NCBI RefSeq assembly: GCF_036345915.1
Contig: NZ_CP107785.1
Location: 6,014,001-6,078,000 of the forward strand
DNA from: Nocardia sp. NBC_00565
GTDB taxonomy: Bacteria > Actinomycetota > Actinomycetes > Mycobacteriales > Mycobacteriaceae
Length of the DNA: 64,000 nucleotides
Reading direction: 5' to 3'
Translations under genes and position numbers: made by a program
The notes under the pieces: generated by a model
Database searches by the model: none
Told to the model about the DNA's origin: nothing
Seen by the model: the letters and a program-made list of their open reading frames with translations, nothing else
Shown here: piece after piece, positions 9,346 through 18,520 of the stretch
How positions within the stretch are numbered: position 1 is the stretch's first letter
Layout of the letters: each line of letters starts with the position of its first letter

Positions 9346-12300
9346 TTGAGTGATGGCGTGGGCTGGATACGCAGGCTGTGGGCCGAGTGTCGGTCGCACA
9401 GGGGGACGGTCGCGGGGATCGCGGCCGCGCTGGTGGCCGGGGCATTGGTGGAGATCGCCGCGCCGTTGTTGACGAAGTGGGCCGTCGATGCGGCGGGCAT
9501 CGGCGACACCGCGGTGATCGGGGTCGTCGCCTGGCTGCTCGCGCTGGTGGCGATCGGCCGGTTCTCGGCGGCCTTCGGTCGGCGGATGCTGGCCGGACGG
9601 CTGTCCCTGGACGTGCAGCATGCGCTGCGGGTGGATCTGCTCGGTTCGCTGCAGCGGCTGGACGGGGCGGGGCAGGACGCGCTGCGGACGGGGCAGGTGG
9701 TGTCGCGCTCGATCACGGATCTGCAACTGGTGCAGGGGCTTTTGGCGATGGTCCCGCTGTCGGGGTTGGCGTTGCTGGAGTTTGTGCTCGCCGCGGCCGT
9801 CATGGTGTGGTTGTCGCCGCCGCTGGCCGCCGTCGCGCTGTTGGTGGTGCCCGCGATCGGATTGCTGGTCTACCGGATGCGGCCGCGACTGTACGCGGCG
9901 ACCTGGTCGGCGCAGCAGCGGGCCGCCGAGGTCGCGCAGCATGTCGAGGAGACCGTCACCGGTGTCCGGGTGGTCAAGGGGTTCGGGCAGGAGGCTCGGA
10001 TGGTGCGCGTGCTGGAACAGCACGGACGCGCGCTCTACGCCGAACGCATGCGCGCGGCCACGATCAATGCCCGCTTCGCGCCCGTGGTGACCACTATTCC
10101 GCAGGCCGGACTGGTCGCGGTGATCGTCGTCGGCGGACTGCTCGCATTGCACGATGTCATCGGCATCGGCACCTTCCTCGCCTTCTCCGCCTACGTCACC
10201 ACCATGACCGTCACCACCCGCACCATGTCATCGGTGGTGATCATGGCCCAGCTGACCAGAGCCGCCGCCGAACGCGTCTACCAGGTCATCGACGCCGCCC
10301 CCGAAATCGCCGACCCACCAACCCCAGCTGAGCTCCCCGACGGCCCCCTGGGCATCGACATCGACACCCTCACTTTCGGATTCGACCCCACCCAGCCGAT
10401 CCTGCGCAACCTCGATCTCACCGTGCACCCCGGCGAAACCGTAGCCATCATCGGCCCGGCAGGCTCCGGAAAGTCAACGCTGTCCTTACTTCTCCCCCGC
10501 TTCTACACCCCCGACTCCGGTACCATCCGCCTATTCGGAGCCGAATCCGCCACCACGGGGAGATTCGCGGATGCGACCGCACGGGCCATCGATGCCGCAG
10601 CCTCGCCGCCCGCTCACGCCACGCTCGACAAACCGGCGGCAGATTCTCGAAACGCCAACGCCGTGGATATCGCCGACCTCAGTGCGACCGATCTGCGCGC
10701 GGCGATCGGCGTGGTGTTCGACGACCCGTTCCTGTTCTCCGACACCATCGCCGCGAATATCGCCCTCGGCCGGCCGAACGCCACCGACGCCGAAATCCGC
10801 TATGCGGCAAAGCTTGCCGCGGCCGATGAGTTCATCGCCGAACTCCCCGACGGATTCGACACCGTGGTCGGCGAACGCGGGTTGACGCTCTCCGGTGGGC
10901 AGCGGCAGCGGATCGCGCTGGCCAGGGCGCTGTTGGCGCGGCCGCGGATTCTGGTGCTCGATGACGCGACCTCCGCGGTCGACGCGGTCACCGAGGCGGC
11001 CATCTTCGACAAGTTGCCGGATGCGGGCGGGCGCACCACGCTGATCCTGGCGCATCGGGAATCCACACTCGCCCATGCGGATCGGGTGATTCGACTGCCC
11101 GCACCGGCCGGCTACGTCTCTGGCGAAGTCCCGACCGCACCCGCCGGTCTCGGCGTCCGCACCGCGACCGGCACCAGCGGACCAGGCGGATTCTCCGGCG
11201 CCGCAAGTGGTCTCAGCGAAACTCCCGAATTGCGGCGCACCATCGAAGGCCTGCCACCGGCCACCGAACAACCCGGACTGGACGACGAGCGACTGCGGCA
11301 ACCCGATCCCGGATTCCGGCTGACCCGGCTACTGCGCCCGGTGCGCTGGCTGGTGCTGACCGTCATCACCTTGCTCGCGCTGGACACCCTGATCGGCGTC
11401 GCGTTTCCGCCGATCGTGCGCTACGCCATCGATACCGGTGTGAGCGGCCATGATTCGGGCGCGCTGGCCCGAGCCGGTGTACTCGGCGCGGTCCTGGTCG
11501 TACTCGGTCTCGCGGTCGGCGCGGCGACCACCGTGCTCACCGCGCGCACCGGCGAACGCGTGCTCTACGGTCTGCGGGTGCGCAGCTACGCACACCTGCA
11601 ACGACTGGGACTGGACTACTACGAACGCGAACTGTCCGGCCGCATCATGACCCGGATGACCACCGACGTGGACGCGCTGTCGACCTTCCTGCAGACCGGC
11701 GTCGCGACCACCCTGATCGGCGTGCTCACCCTGGTCGGCATCGCGGTGGCACTGCTGGTCATCGATGCCGCGCTGGCCGCGGTCGTGCTGATCGCACTGC
11801 CGCCGCTGCTGGTGGCGACGATGCTGTTCCGGCGCGTCTCGTCCACCGCCTACACCGTGTCGCGCGAGCACGTCTCGACCGTCAACGCCGATTTCCAAGA
11901 GAACGTCTCCGGTCTGCGCGCCGTCCAGGCAAACCGGCACGAGCCGGTCGCCGCCCGCCGCTTCGCCGAATACTCCGACCGCTACCGCGCCAGCCGGATG
12001 CGCGCCCAGCGCGCGATCGCGATGTACTTCGCCTTCGTCATCGCCTGGGCCGACCTGGCGCTGGCGGCGGTGGTGTACTTCGGGGCGCGCGAGGTCGCCG
12101 ATGGTGCGACGACGGCGGGCACACTCATCGCCTTCGTGCTGTATCTGCAGTTGCTGTTCGGCCCGATCCTGCAGTTGTCCCAGGTCTTCGACGGATACCA
12201 GCAGGCGCGAGTCGGCCTGCGCCGCATCGGCGACCTGCTGCGCACCCCGTCCTCGATCGCCGCGGATGCTCCGGACGCGGTGGCGATCACCGATGGCCTG

Positions 12301-13134
12301 GCCGGCGAGGTCGTCCTCGACGACATCCGATTCCACTACCCAGGCACCGAAAAGCCCGCCCTCGACGGAGTGTCACTGCGCATCCCGGCCGGATCCACGC
12401 TTGCCCTGGTCGGTCCGACCGGCGCGGGCAAGTCGACCATCGTCAAGTTGTTGGCCCGGCTCTATGACTTACCCGACACAGTTGGCGAAGTACCGGGCCG
12501 GACCGACGGCGCGATCCGGGTCGACGGCATCGATATCCGCGACTACCGCCTCGCCGACTACCGGGCCCGACTCGGCATCGTCCCCCAAGAAGCTCACCTC
12601 TTCACCGGCGACGTCGCCAACAACATTGCATTCGGGAAACCATCAGCGACCGAGGCGGAGATCGCATCCGCCGCCGCGGCGGTCGGCGCGGCGGACATGA
12701 TCGCCGCGCTATCGCACGGTATGCGCCACCCGATCGGCGAGCGCGGCCGCGGCCTCTCGGCGGGGCAACGCCAACTGATCGCACTGGCCAGAGCCGAGCT
12801 CGTGCGCCCCGATCTGCTGCTGCTCGACGAGGCCACCGCCACCCTCGACCCGGAAACCGAGGCATCGGTCCTGGTAGCAAGCCGATCACTGACCCGGGGC
12901 CGCACCACCGTCGTCGTCGCGCACCGCCTCGGCACCGCCGCGCGAGCCGATCGGATCGCCGTCGTGGAACGCGGACGAATCGCCGAAATCGGGCCACATG
13001 ACATGCTGCTGGCGGCCGGCGGACCGTATGCCCAGCTCTGGGCGGCGGCCAACGAAGCGGGGGGAATATTCTCGAGCGAGGACGGGTCGTCATCTTTGGG
13101 ATCGGGTTTGTCCGGTGGTCAGTCGGTCCGCTGA
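9346..13134 (+). CDS. Single-chain ABC exporter with two TMDs and two NBDs (Rv1272c/Rv1273c-like fusion)
   Basis: The 1262-residue protein fuses two half-exporters in the order TMD1 (1-320), NBD1 (340-590), Pro/Gly linker, TMD2 (about 650-970), NBD2 (980-1240). NBD1 has Walker A GPAGSGKS near residue 371 and LSGGQRQR near 515. Its Walker B reads LVLDDATSAVD with Asp at the catalytic Glu position, and its Q-loop region reads VVFDDPFLF without Gln. NBD2 is canonical (GPTGAGKS, VPQEAHLF, LSAGQRQL, LLLDEATATLD). One degenerate ATP site is typical of heterodimeric exporters. A roughly 40-residue insertion, probably disordered, lies between Walker A and the Q-loop of NBD1. The start is TTG 9346 or GTG 9358. 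The substrate is unknown. Confidence 0.92.
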   Translation: MSDGVGWIRRLWAECRSHRGTVAGIAAALVAGALVEIAAPLLTKWAVDAAGIGDTAVIGVVAWLLALVAIGRFSAAFGRRMLAGRLSLDVQHALRVDLLGSLQRLDGAGQDALRTGQVVSRSITDLQLVQGLLAMVPLSGLALLEFVLAAAVMVWLSPPLAAVALLVVPAIGLLVYRMRPRLYAATWSAQQRAAEVAQHVEETVTGVRVVKGFGQEARMVRVLEQHGRALYAERMRAATINARFAPVVTTIPQAGLVAVIVVGGLLALHDVIGIGTFLAFSAYVTTMTVTTRTMSSVVIMAQLTRAAAERVYQVIDAAPEIADPPTPAELPDGPLGIDIDTLTFGFDPTQPILRNLDLTVHPGETVAIIGPAGSGKSTLSLLLPRFYTPDSGTIRLFGAESATTGRFADATARAIDAAASPPAHATLDKPAADSRNANAVDIADLSATDLRAAIGVVFDDPFLFSDTIAANIALGRPNATDAEIRYAAKLAAADEFIAELPDGFDTVVGERGLTLSGGQRQRIALARALLARPRILVLDDATSAVDAVTEAAIFDKLPDAGGRTTLILAHRESTLAHADRVIRLPAPAGYVSGEVPTAPAGLGVRTATGTSGPGGFSGAASGLSETPELRRTIEGLPPATEQPGLDDERLRQPDPGFRLTRLLRPVRWLVLTVITLLALDTLIGVAFPPIVRYAIDTGVSGHDSGALARAGVLGAVLVVLGLAVGAATTVLTARTGERVLYGLRVRSYAHLQRLGLDYYERELSGRIMTRMTTDVDALSTFLQTGVATTLIGVLTLVGIAVALLVIDAALAAVVLIALPPLLVATMLFRRVSSTAYTVSREHVSTVNADFQENVSGLRAVQANRHEPVAARRFAEYSDRYRASRMRAQRAIAMYFAFVIAWADLALAAVVYFGAREVADGATTAGTLIAFVLYLQLLFGPILQLSQVFDGYQQARVGLRRIGDLLRTPSSIAADAPDAVAITDGLAGEVVLDDIRFHYPGTEKPALDGVSLRIPAGSTLALVGPTGAGKSTIVKLLARLYDLPDTVGEVPGRTDGAIRVDGIDIRDYRLADYRARLGIVPQEAHLFTGDVANNIAFGKPSATEAEIASAAAAVGAADMIAALSHGMRHPIGERGRGLSAGQRQLIALARAELVRPDLLLLDEATATLDPETEASVLVASRSLTRGRTTVVVAHRLGTAARADRIAVVERGRIAEIGPHDMLLAAGGPYAQLWAAANEAGGIFSSEDGSSSLGSGLSGGQSVR

Positions 13135-13248
13135 TTTGCTGCTGGGCCTATCCTCAGAGAGGGCGCATCGGCGCGCATCCGCTGATCCCCGTGCCGGGCA
13201 CGTCACAAACGTCGCAGCGCGAAGAACGAAATGAGGCGAACACCTGCT

Positions 13249-16200
13249 GTGAGCAGCTCAACTTCCCAGTTCGGACAGAACCAGTGGCTAGTCGATGAGA
13301 TGTATCAGAAGTTCAAACAGGATCCATCTTCCGTCGATGAGAGTTGGCACGAGTTCCTCGCCGATTACACGCCTGAGGTCACGGGTGATTCTGGTAACAG
13401 CCAGAGCGCCGGGGCCGCGCCCGCGCAGGTGGCCACTCCGGCTGCGGCTCCCGCGCCGGTGACCGCGACACCCGCACCCGCACCCGCACCGGCACCCGCA
13501 CCCGCCGCCGCGGCTCCCGCACCGGCAGCGCCGGCGGCCAAGGCCGCCGCGCCCGCGAAGGTCACCGCGCGCGCACCGCAGACCACCCCGGCGCCGACCT
13601 CGAACGCCGCGCCGACCTCCGGCGCGCCGAAGCCCGCCGATACCGCGACGGACGAGGCGAAGATCCTGCGCGGCCCGGCCGCGGCCGTGGTCAAGAACAT
13701 GTCCGCATCGCTGACCATCCCGACCGCGACCAGCGTGCGCGCCATTCCGGCGAAGCTGATGATCGACAACCGGCTGGTCATCAACAACCACCTGGCTCGC
13801 ACCCGCGGCGGCAAGATCTCCTTCACCCACCTGCTCGGCTACGCGATCGTGCAGGCAGTCAAGGCCTTCCCGAACCTGAACCGGCACTTCGCCGAGATCG
13901 ATGGCAAGCCGAACTCGATCACCCCGGCGCACACCAACCTCGGCCTCGCCATCGACCTGGCGGGCAAGGACGGCAACCGCTCGCTGGTCGTCGCCGCCAT
14001 CAAGGGCTGCGAGACCATGACCTTCGGGCAGTTCCACACCGCCTACGAGGACATCGTGCGCCGCGCCCGCGACGGCAAGCTCGGTATCGAGGACTTCACC
14101 GGCGTCACCATCTCGCTCACCAACCCGGGCACCATCGGCACCGTGCACTCGGTGCCGCGGCTGATGCCGGGCCAGGGCGCGATTGTCGGCGCCGGCGCGA
14201 TGGAGTACCCGGCCGAGTTCCAGGGCATGAGCGACGAGCGCATCAACGAGCTCGGCGTCGGCAAGCTGATGACCCTGACCTCGACCTACGACCATCGCAT
14301 CATCCAGGGCGCGGAGTCCGGCGACTTCCTTCGCACCATCCACAACCTGCTGATCAGCGATGAGTTCTACGACGAGATCTTCCACGGCCTCGGCGTGCCC
14401 TACGAGCCGGTCCGCTGGCGCAAGGACGTCAAGGAACGCGGCGTCGACAAGAGCACCCGGGTGCTGGAGATGATCGCGGCCTACCGCAACCGCGGCCACC
14501 TGATGGCCGATACCGATCCGCTGCGGCTGGTCAAGGACAAGTTCCGCAGCCACCCGGACCTCGATGTCACCCAGCACGGCCTGACCCTGTGGGATCTGGA
14601 CCGCACCTTCGACGTCGCGGGCTTCCACGGCCAGGAGCGGATGAAGCTGCGCGATGTGCTCTCGGTGCTGCGCGATGCCTACTGCCGCCACGTCGGTGTG
14701 GAGTACACCCACATCCTGGAAACCGAGCAGCTGCAGTGGATTCAGGAGCGGGTCGAGCAGAAGCACGTCAAACCGACTGTCGCGCAACAGAAGTACATCC
14801 TGAACCGACTCAATGCGGCGGAGGCGTTCGAAACCTTCCTGCAGACCAAATACGTTGGTCAGAAGCGCTTCTCGCTCGAGGGTGCCGAGGCCGTCATCCC
14901 GATGATGGACGCGACCATCGACCAGTCCGCCGAGCATTCGCTCGACGAGGTGGTCATCGGTATGCCGCACCGCGGTCGCCTCAATGTGCTCGCCAATATC
15001 GTCGGCAAGCCGTACTCGAAGATCTTCACCGAGTTCGAGGGCAATATGAACCCGGCCGCCACGCACGGCTCGGGTGACGTGAAGTACCACCTCGGCGCGC
15101 GCGGCACCTACCTGCAGATGTTCGGCGACAACGAGATCGAGGTCTCGCTGACCGCCAACCCCTCGCACCTGGAAGCGGTCGACCCGGTCCTCGAAGGCCT
15201 GGTCCGTGCCAAGCAGGACCTGCTCGACAAGGGCGACGGGCCGGAGGGCTTCTCCGTCATGCCGCTGATGCTGCACGGTGACGCCGCGTTCGCGGGTCAG
15301 GGTGTGGTCGCGGAGACGTTGAACCTGTCGGGTCTGCGCGGATACCGCGTCGGCGGCACCATCCACATCGTGGTGAACAACCAGATCGGCTTCACCACCG
15401 CACCGGACAACAGCCGCTCCACCGAATACTCCACCGATATCGCGAAGTTCATCGGTGCGCCGGTCTTCCACGTGAACGGTGACGATCCGGAGGCCTGCGA
15501 CTGGGTGGCCCGTCTCGCGGTGGACTTCCGCCAGAAGTTCCGCAAGGACGTCGTGATCGACATGGTCTGCTACCGGCGTCGCGGCCACAACGAGGGCGAC
15601 GACCCGTCGATGACCCAGCCGGAAATGTACGACGTCATCGACACCAAGCGCTCGGTGCGCAAGGCCTACACCGAGAGCCTGATCGGCCGTGGCGACATCT
15701 CGCTGAAAGAGGCCGAGGACGCCCTGCGCGACTACCAGGGCCAGCTGGAGCGGGTGTTCAACGAGGTCCGCGAGCTGGAGAAGTACGTTCCGGAGCCGAG
15801 CGAATCGGTCGAGGACGACCAGCAGGTGCCGACCACCATCCTGACCGCCGTCGATAAGACGGTGCTGCAGCGCATCGGCGACGCCTTCCTCAATGTGCCG
15901 GAGGGCTTCAGCGTGCACCCGCGCGTCAAGCCGGTGCTGGAGAAGCGGCGCGAAATGGCCTACGAGGGCAAGGTCGACTGGGCCTTCGCCGAACTGCTCG
16001 CCTTCGGCACACTGATCGACGAGGGTGTCGCGGTGCGCCTGACCGGCCAGGACTCGCGTCGTGGCACCTTCACCCAGCGCCACTCGGTGATCATCGACCG
16101 CAAGACGGCCGAGGAATACACCCCGCTGCACAACATCGGCAGCAAGAACCCGGGCTGGTTCGCGGTGCACGACTCGGCGCTGAGCGAATACGCCGCCGTC

Positions 16201-17025
16201 GGCTTCGAATACGGCTACTCGCTGGGCAATCCGGACGCACTCGTGCTGTGGGAGGCGCAGTTCGGTGACTTCGTCAACGGCGCGCAGTCCATCATCGACG
16301 AGTTCATCTCCTCCGGTGAAGCCAAGTGGGGTCAGCTCTCGGAGGTCGTGCTGCTGCTGCCGCACGGTCACGAGGGTCAGGGCCCGGACCACACCTCCGG
16401 TCGCATCGAGCGGTTCCTGCAGCTGTGCGCCGAGGGTTCGATGACGGTCGCCGTGCCGTCCACCCCGGCGAACTACTTCCACCTGCTGCGCCGCCACTCA
16501 CTGGACGGCATCCGCCGCCCGCTGATCGTCTTCACCCCGAAGTCGATGTTGCGCAACAAGGCCGTGGTCTCGGACCTGAAGGACTTCACCGAGTCGAAGT
16601 TCCACTCGGTCTTCGACGAGCCCACCTACGAACAGGGCATCGGCGACCGCGCCAAGGTCAAGCGCGTCCTGCTCACCAGCGGCAAGCTCTACTACGAGCT
16701 GGTCGCGGCGAAGGCCAAGGACAGCCGCGAGGACATCGCCATCGTCCGGATCGAGCAGCTCTACCCGCTGCCCAAGTTCCGGTTGAACGAGGCCCTCGCC
16801 GGTTACCCGAACGCCACCGACATCGCCTGGGTCCAAGAGGAACCGGCCAACCAGGGCGCCTGGCCCTTCTTCGGCCTGAACCTGCCCGAGCTGCTCCCGG
16901 AGCGCTTCACCAAGCTCCGCCGCATCTCCCGCCGCGCCATGTCGGCCCCGTCCTCGGGTTCCTCCAAGGTCCACGCCGTGGAGCAAGCCGAGATCGTCGC
17001 CGAGGCCTTCGAGCCGACGGCGTAG
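13249..17025 (+). CDS. kgd: Multifunctional 2-oxoglutarate decarboxylase/dehydrogenase (Kgd/OdhA)
   Basis: The protein has about 1258 residues in the actinobacterial E1-E2 fusion layout. The N-terminal segment [15 protein letters not shown] is followed by an Ala/Pro linker (about 60-130), then an E2 acyltransferase domain with [10 protein letters not shown] near residue 348. The thiamine-diphosphate E1 domain includes [20 protein letters not shown] and, near the C-terminus, a transketolase-like region. It links the TCA cycle 2-oxoglutarate node to succinyl-CoA or succinic semialdehyde. GTG 13249 fits the family start better than ATG 13231 and has GAGGCG upstream. A 15-bp stem terminator follows. 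Confidence 0.97.
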   Translation: MSSSTSQFGQNQWLVDEMYQKFKQDPSSVDESWHEFLADYTPEVTGDSGNSQSAGAAPAQVATPAAAPAPVTATPAPAPAPAPAPAAAAPAPAAPAAKAAAPAKVTARAPQTTPAPTSNAAPTSGAPKPADTATDEAKILRGPAAAVVKNMSASLTIPTATSVRAIPAKLMIDNRLVINNHLARTRGGKISFTHLLGYAIVQAVKAFPNLNRHFAEIDGKPNSITPAHTNLGLAIDLAGKDGNRSLVVAAIKGCETMTFGQFHTAYEDIVRRARDGKLGIEDFTGVTISLTNPGTIGTVHSVPRLMPGQGAIVGAGAMEYPAEFQGMSDERINELGVGKLMTLTSTYDHRIIQGAESGDFLRTIHNLLISDEFYDEIFHGLGVPYEPVRWRKDVKERGVDKSTRVLEMIAAYRNRGHLMADTDPLRLVKDKFRSHPDLDVTQHGLTLWDLDRTFDVAGFHGQERMKLRDVLSVLRDAYCRHVGVEYTHILETEQLQWIQERVEQKHVKPTVAQQKYILNRLNAAEAFETFLQTKYVGQKRFSLEGAEAVIPMMDATIDQSAEHSLDEVVIGMPHRGRLNVLANIVGKPYSKIFTEFEGNMNPAATHGSGDVKYHLGARGTYLQMFGDNEIEVSLTANPSHLEAVDPVLEGLVRAKQDLLDKGDGPEGFSVMPLMLHGDAAFAGQGVVAETLNLSGLRGYRVGGTIHIVVNNQIGFTTAPDNSRSTEYSTDIAKFIGAPVFHVNGDDPEACDWVARLAVDFRQKFRKDVVIDMVCYRRRGHNEGDDPSMTQPEMYDVIDTKRSVRKAYTESLIGRGDISLKEAEDALRDYQGQLERVFNEVRELEKYVPEPSESVEDDQQVPTTILTAVDKTVLQRIGDAFLNVPEGFSVHPRVKPVLEKRREMAYEGKVDWAFAELLAFGTLIDEGVAVRLTGQDSRRGTFTQRHSVIIDRKTAEEYTPLHNIGSKNPGWFAVHDSALSEYAAVGFEYGYSLGNPDALVLWEAQFGDFVNGAQSIIDEFISSGEAKWGQLSEVVLLLPHGHEGQGPDHTSGRIERFLQLCAEGSMTVAVPSTPANYFHLLRRHSLDGIRRPLIVFTPKSMLRNKAVVSDLKDFTESKFHSVFDEPTYEQGIGDRAKVKRVLLTSGKLYYELVAAKAKDSREDIAIVRIEQLYPLPKFRLNEALAGYPNATDIAWVQEEPANQGAWPFFGLNLPELLPERFTKLRRISRRAMSAPSSGSSKVHAVEQAEIVAEAFEPTA

Positions 17026-17040
17026 TTCTTCGCTGACCCG

Positions 17041-17086
17041 ACGCCGGGCCGAATCTCCTCTCCCCGAGAGCGATTCGGCCCGGCGT
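17041..17086 (+). terminator. Rho-independent-type terminator after kgd
   Basis: A perfect 15-bp inverted repeat has its left arm at 17041-17055 (ACGCCGGGCCGAATC) and its right arm at 17072-17086, with a 16-base loop. It starts 15 bases after the kgd stop. There is no long T run, which is common for actinomycete terminators. Confidence 0.8.
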
Positions 17087-17141
17087 TGTCCTGTCCGGCT
17101 CCGATGGACATCGCCGATAGCGCCGAGTAGCTTCCGACCTT

Positions 17142-17455
17142 GTGAGCGAAGTAGGGGGTTCGCCCAGCCAAAGCATGTCGGTTGTTCCCGAAAAGGTGCG
17201 TGACGTCGGCAAATACGTCTATGACTTGGCTGAGGCGCTTCGGTCGGCACTCGATTCCACGGCGAAGAATGTGGACGCGGTAGCCGAGGGAAGCTGGACC
17301 GGTGACGCGGCAACCGTGTTCGCCACCGGCTGGACCGAAGTCCATGATGGTGGCTTCCAGATCATCACGGCGTTGACCGGTATGGCCGAGAACCGCGAGG
17401 AGGTTCCTCGCAGATCAGGACGCAGATCGGCAAGTCGTTTCAGAGCGGGCTCTGA
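17142..17455 (+). pseudogene. WXG100-like (ESX/type VII target) gene with a suspected C-terminal frameshift
   Basis: The first 85 or so residues form the two-helix WXG100 pattern, with the turn motif reading SWTGDAA. After MAEN the starting frame runs on to 17600 as an Arg/Gly-rich tail that is antisense to the convergent TetR gene, which is unlikely to be real. Another frame reads QIGKSFQSGL and stops at 17453-17455, just before the TetR stop at 17463. I suspect an indel around 17394-17425, in the genome or in the assembly. No ESX secretion genes are nearby. The GTG start at 17142 has no strong ribosome site. Confidence 0.5.
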
Positions 17456-17462
17456 CGCGAGT

Positions 17463-18068
17463 TCAGCGGTCCGTGGATGGGGCGGCGGGTTGGCGGGGCT
17501 TGGGTTCTGGGGTGCCGTGCGCGATGGCGTGGATGGCGTGGCGGAGGAGGGCGGTGATGTGGTGGGGCGGGGCGTCGTGCAGGGCGTCCAGTTCGAGTAG
17601 GTGTCGGCCGATGACGGTGCCGATGGTGAGGGCGCCGATGAGGCCGGCGCGGAGGTCCGCGTCGTCGGCGGCCAGGTGCTGGGCGGCCTGGTGTTGGCGG
17701 GCGACCATGGCGGAACGGACTTCGGCGGCGGCGTCGGGGTGGGTGAGCATGGAGCGGATCGCGGTCAGTGCGTCGGTGGGCTGCTCGGCGAGTTTCTGCT
17801 CGAGCGCGGCCAGTAGCTGTTCGGCTGCCTCCGGTGGCGTCCCGGTGATCAGTTCGTCCTGTTCGAATTGTGCGACCTGGGCGAACAGGTCGTCTTTGGA
17901 TCCGAAGTAGCGCATCACCAGCCCCGGGTCGGTGTCGGCCGCCGCCGCGATCGCGCGGATGGTGGCCCGGTCATAGCCGACCTCCGCGAACAGCCGCCGC
18001 GCCGCGTCCAGGATCCGGGATCGGGTGCGGTCGCGCTGTTCGGCGCGGCGGGTGGGATGGGAACTCAT
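17463..18068 (-). CDS. TetR/AcrR family transcriptional regulator
   Basis: The 201-residue protein has a clear N-terminal TetR HTH: ILDAARRLFAEVGYDRATIRAIAAAA leading to VMRYFGSKDDLF. An alanine- and histidine-rich helical C-terminal domain follows. It is transcribed away from the small membrane-protein gene at 18144. The intergenic region holds two copies of a 24-bp inverted repeat that is probably its operator. It is therefore likely an autoregulated repressor of that membrane protein. Confidence 0.92.
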   Translation of the reverse strand: MSSHPTRRAEQRDRTRSRILDAARRLFAEVGYDRATIRAIAAAADTDPGLVMRYFGSKDDLFAQVAQFEQDELITGTPPEAAEQLLAALEQKLAEQPTDALTAIRSMLTHPDAAAEVRSAMVARQHQAAQHLAADDADLRAGLIGALTIGTVIGRHLLELDALHDAPPHHITALLRHAIHAIAHGTPEPKPRQPAAPSTDR

Positions 18069-18071
18069 GCA

Positions 18072-18095
18072 TTCAGTCTACGGTCGTTGACCGAA
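18072..18095. promoter_or_regulatory. Operator copy 1 (imperfect) for the adjacent TetR regulator
   Basis: The arms TTCAGTCTAC and GTTGACCGAA flank a 4-base spacer and pair at 8 of 10 positions. The layout is identical to copy 2, whose start is 43 bases away, or about four helical turns. The copy lies 4 bases upstream of the TetR start codon. Confidence 0.6.
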
Positions 18096-18114
18096 CGCGG
18101 ATAAGTCGCTACTA

Positions 18115-18138
18115 TTCAGTCAACGATTGTTGACTGAA
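18115..18138. promoter_or_regulatory. Operator copy 2 (perfect) for the adjacent TetR regulator
   Basis: This is a perfect 10-4-10 inverted repeat, with left arm TTCAGTCAAC and right arm GTTGACTGAA. It ends 5 bases before the GTG of the membrane-protein gene, so a bound repressor would block that gene's promoter or translation start region. The spacing and symmetry are typical of TetR-family sites. Confidence 0.7.
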
Positions 18139-18143
18139 AATAG

Positions 18144-18479
18144 GTGACCGATATGTGGCATACGATCCTGCTGTCCGCGCTCGCCGGCGTACTGGGCGCC
18201 AATGCCGTCCCGCACTTCGTCAAAGGCATGGTCGGCGAACAGTTCCCGAATGTGTGGGGCAACGACGCACTGCGCAATGCCGTGGCCGGCACCTTGGGAC
18301 TCACCCTCGCGGTGGTGATCGGTTACTGGGCCGATCTGCCCGCACATGCTCTCGCCGGTATCGCCGGCGCCTTCGCCGGGGCGCTGCCCATGGCGGTGTT
18401 CCACGGGCTCGGCGGCGCGTATCGCCTCAACTCCGCCTTGGGTTTGGCCAATCCGCCAGGCGCCGCCGTACCGCGTTGA
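18144..18479 (+). CDS. Small membrane protein under TetR control
   Basis: The 111-residue protein has three hydrophobic segments: TILLSALAGVLGANAVPHFV, AVAGTLGLTLAVVIGYWADL and ALAGIAGAFAGALPMAVFHG. It probably lies in the cytoplasmic membrane. I recognise no named family. The start may be GTG 18144 or, with the better-spaced AGGTG site, ATG 18153. Its position behind two regulator sites suggests it answers to a small-molecule signal and may be the sole target (inference). Confidence 0.7.
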   Translation: MTDMWHTILLSALAGVLGANAVPHFVKGMVGEQFPNVWGNDALRNAVAGTLGLTLAVVIGYWADLPAHALAGIAGAFAGALPMAVFHGLGGAYRLNSALGLANPPGAAVPR

Positions 18480-18520
18480 CCTACGCCACGGCGAGCACAG
18501 TCGAAAATCCGCTGCGATAC

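Noticed and set aside
13288..16497. 1069-codon open frame on the minus strand
   Set aside because: It is antisense to kgd, which matches its family along its whole length. The translation is Arg/His/Val-rich with no family features, as expected for the mirror of high-GC codons.
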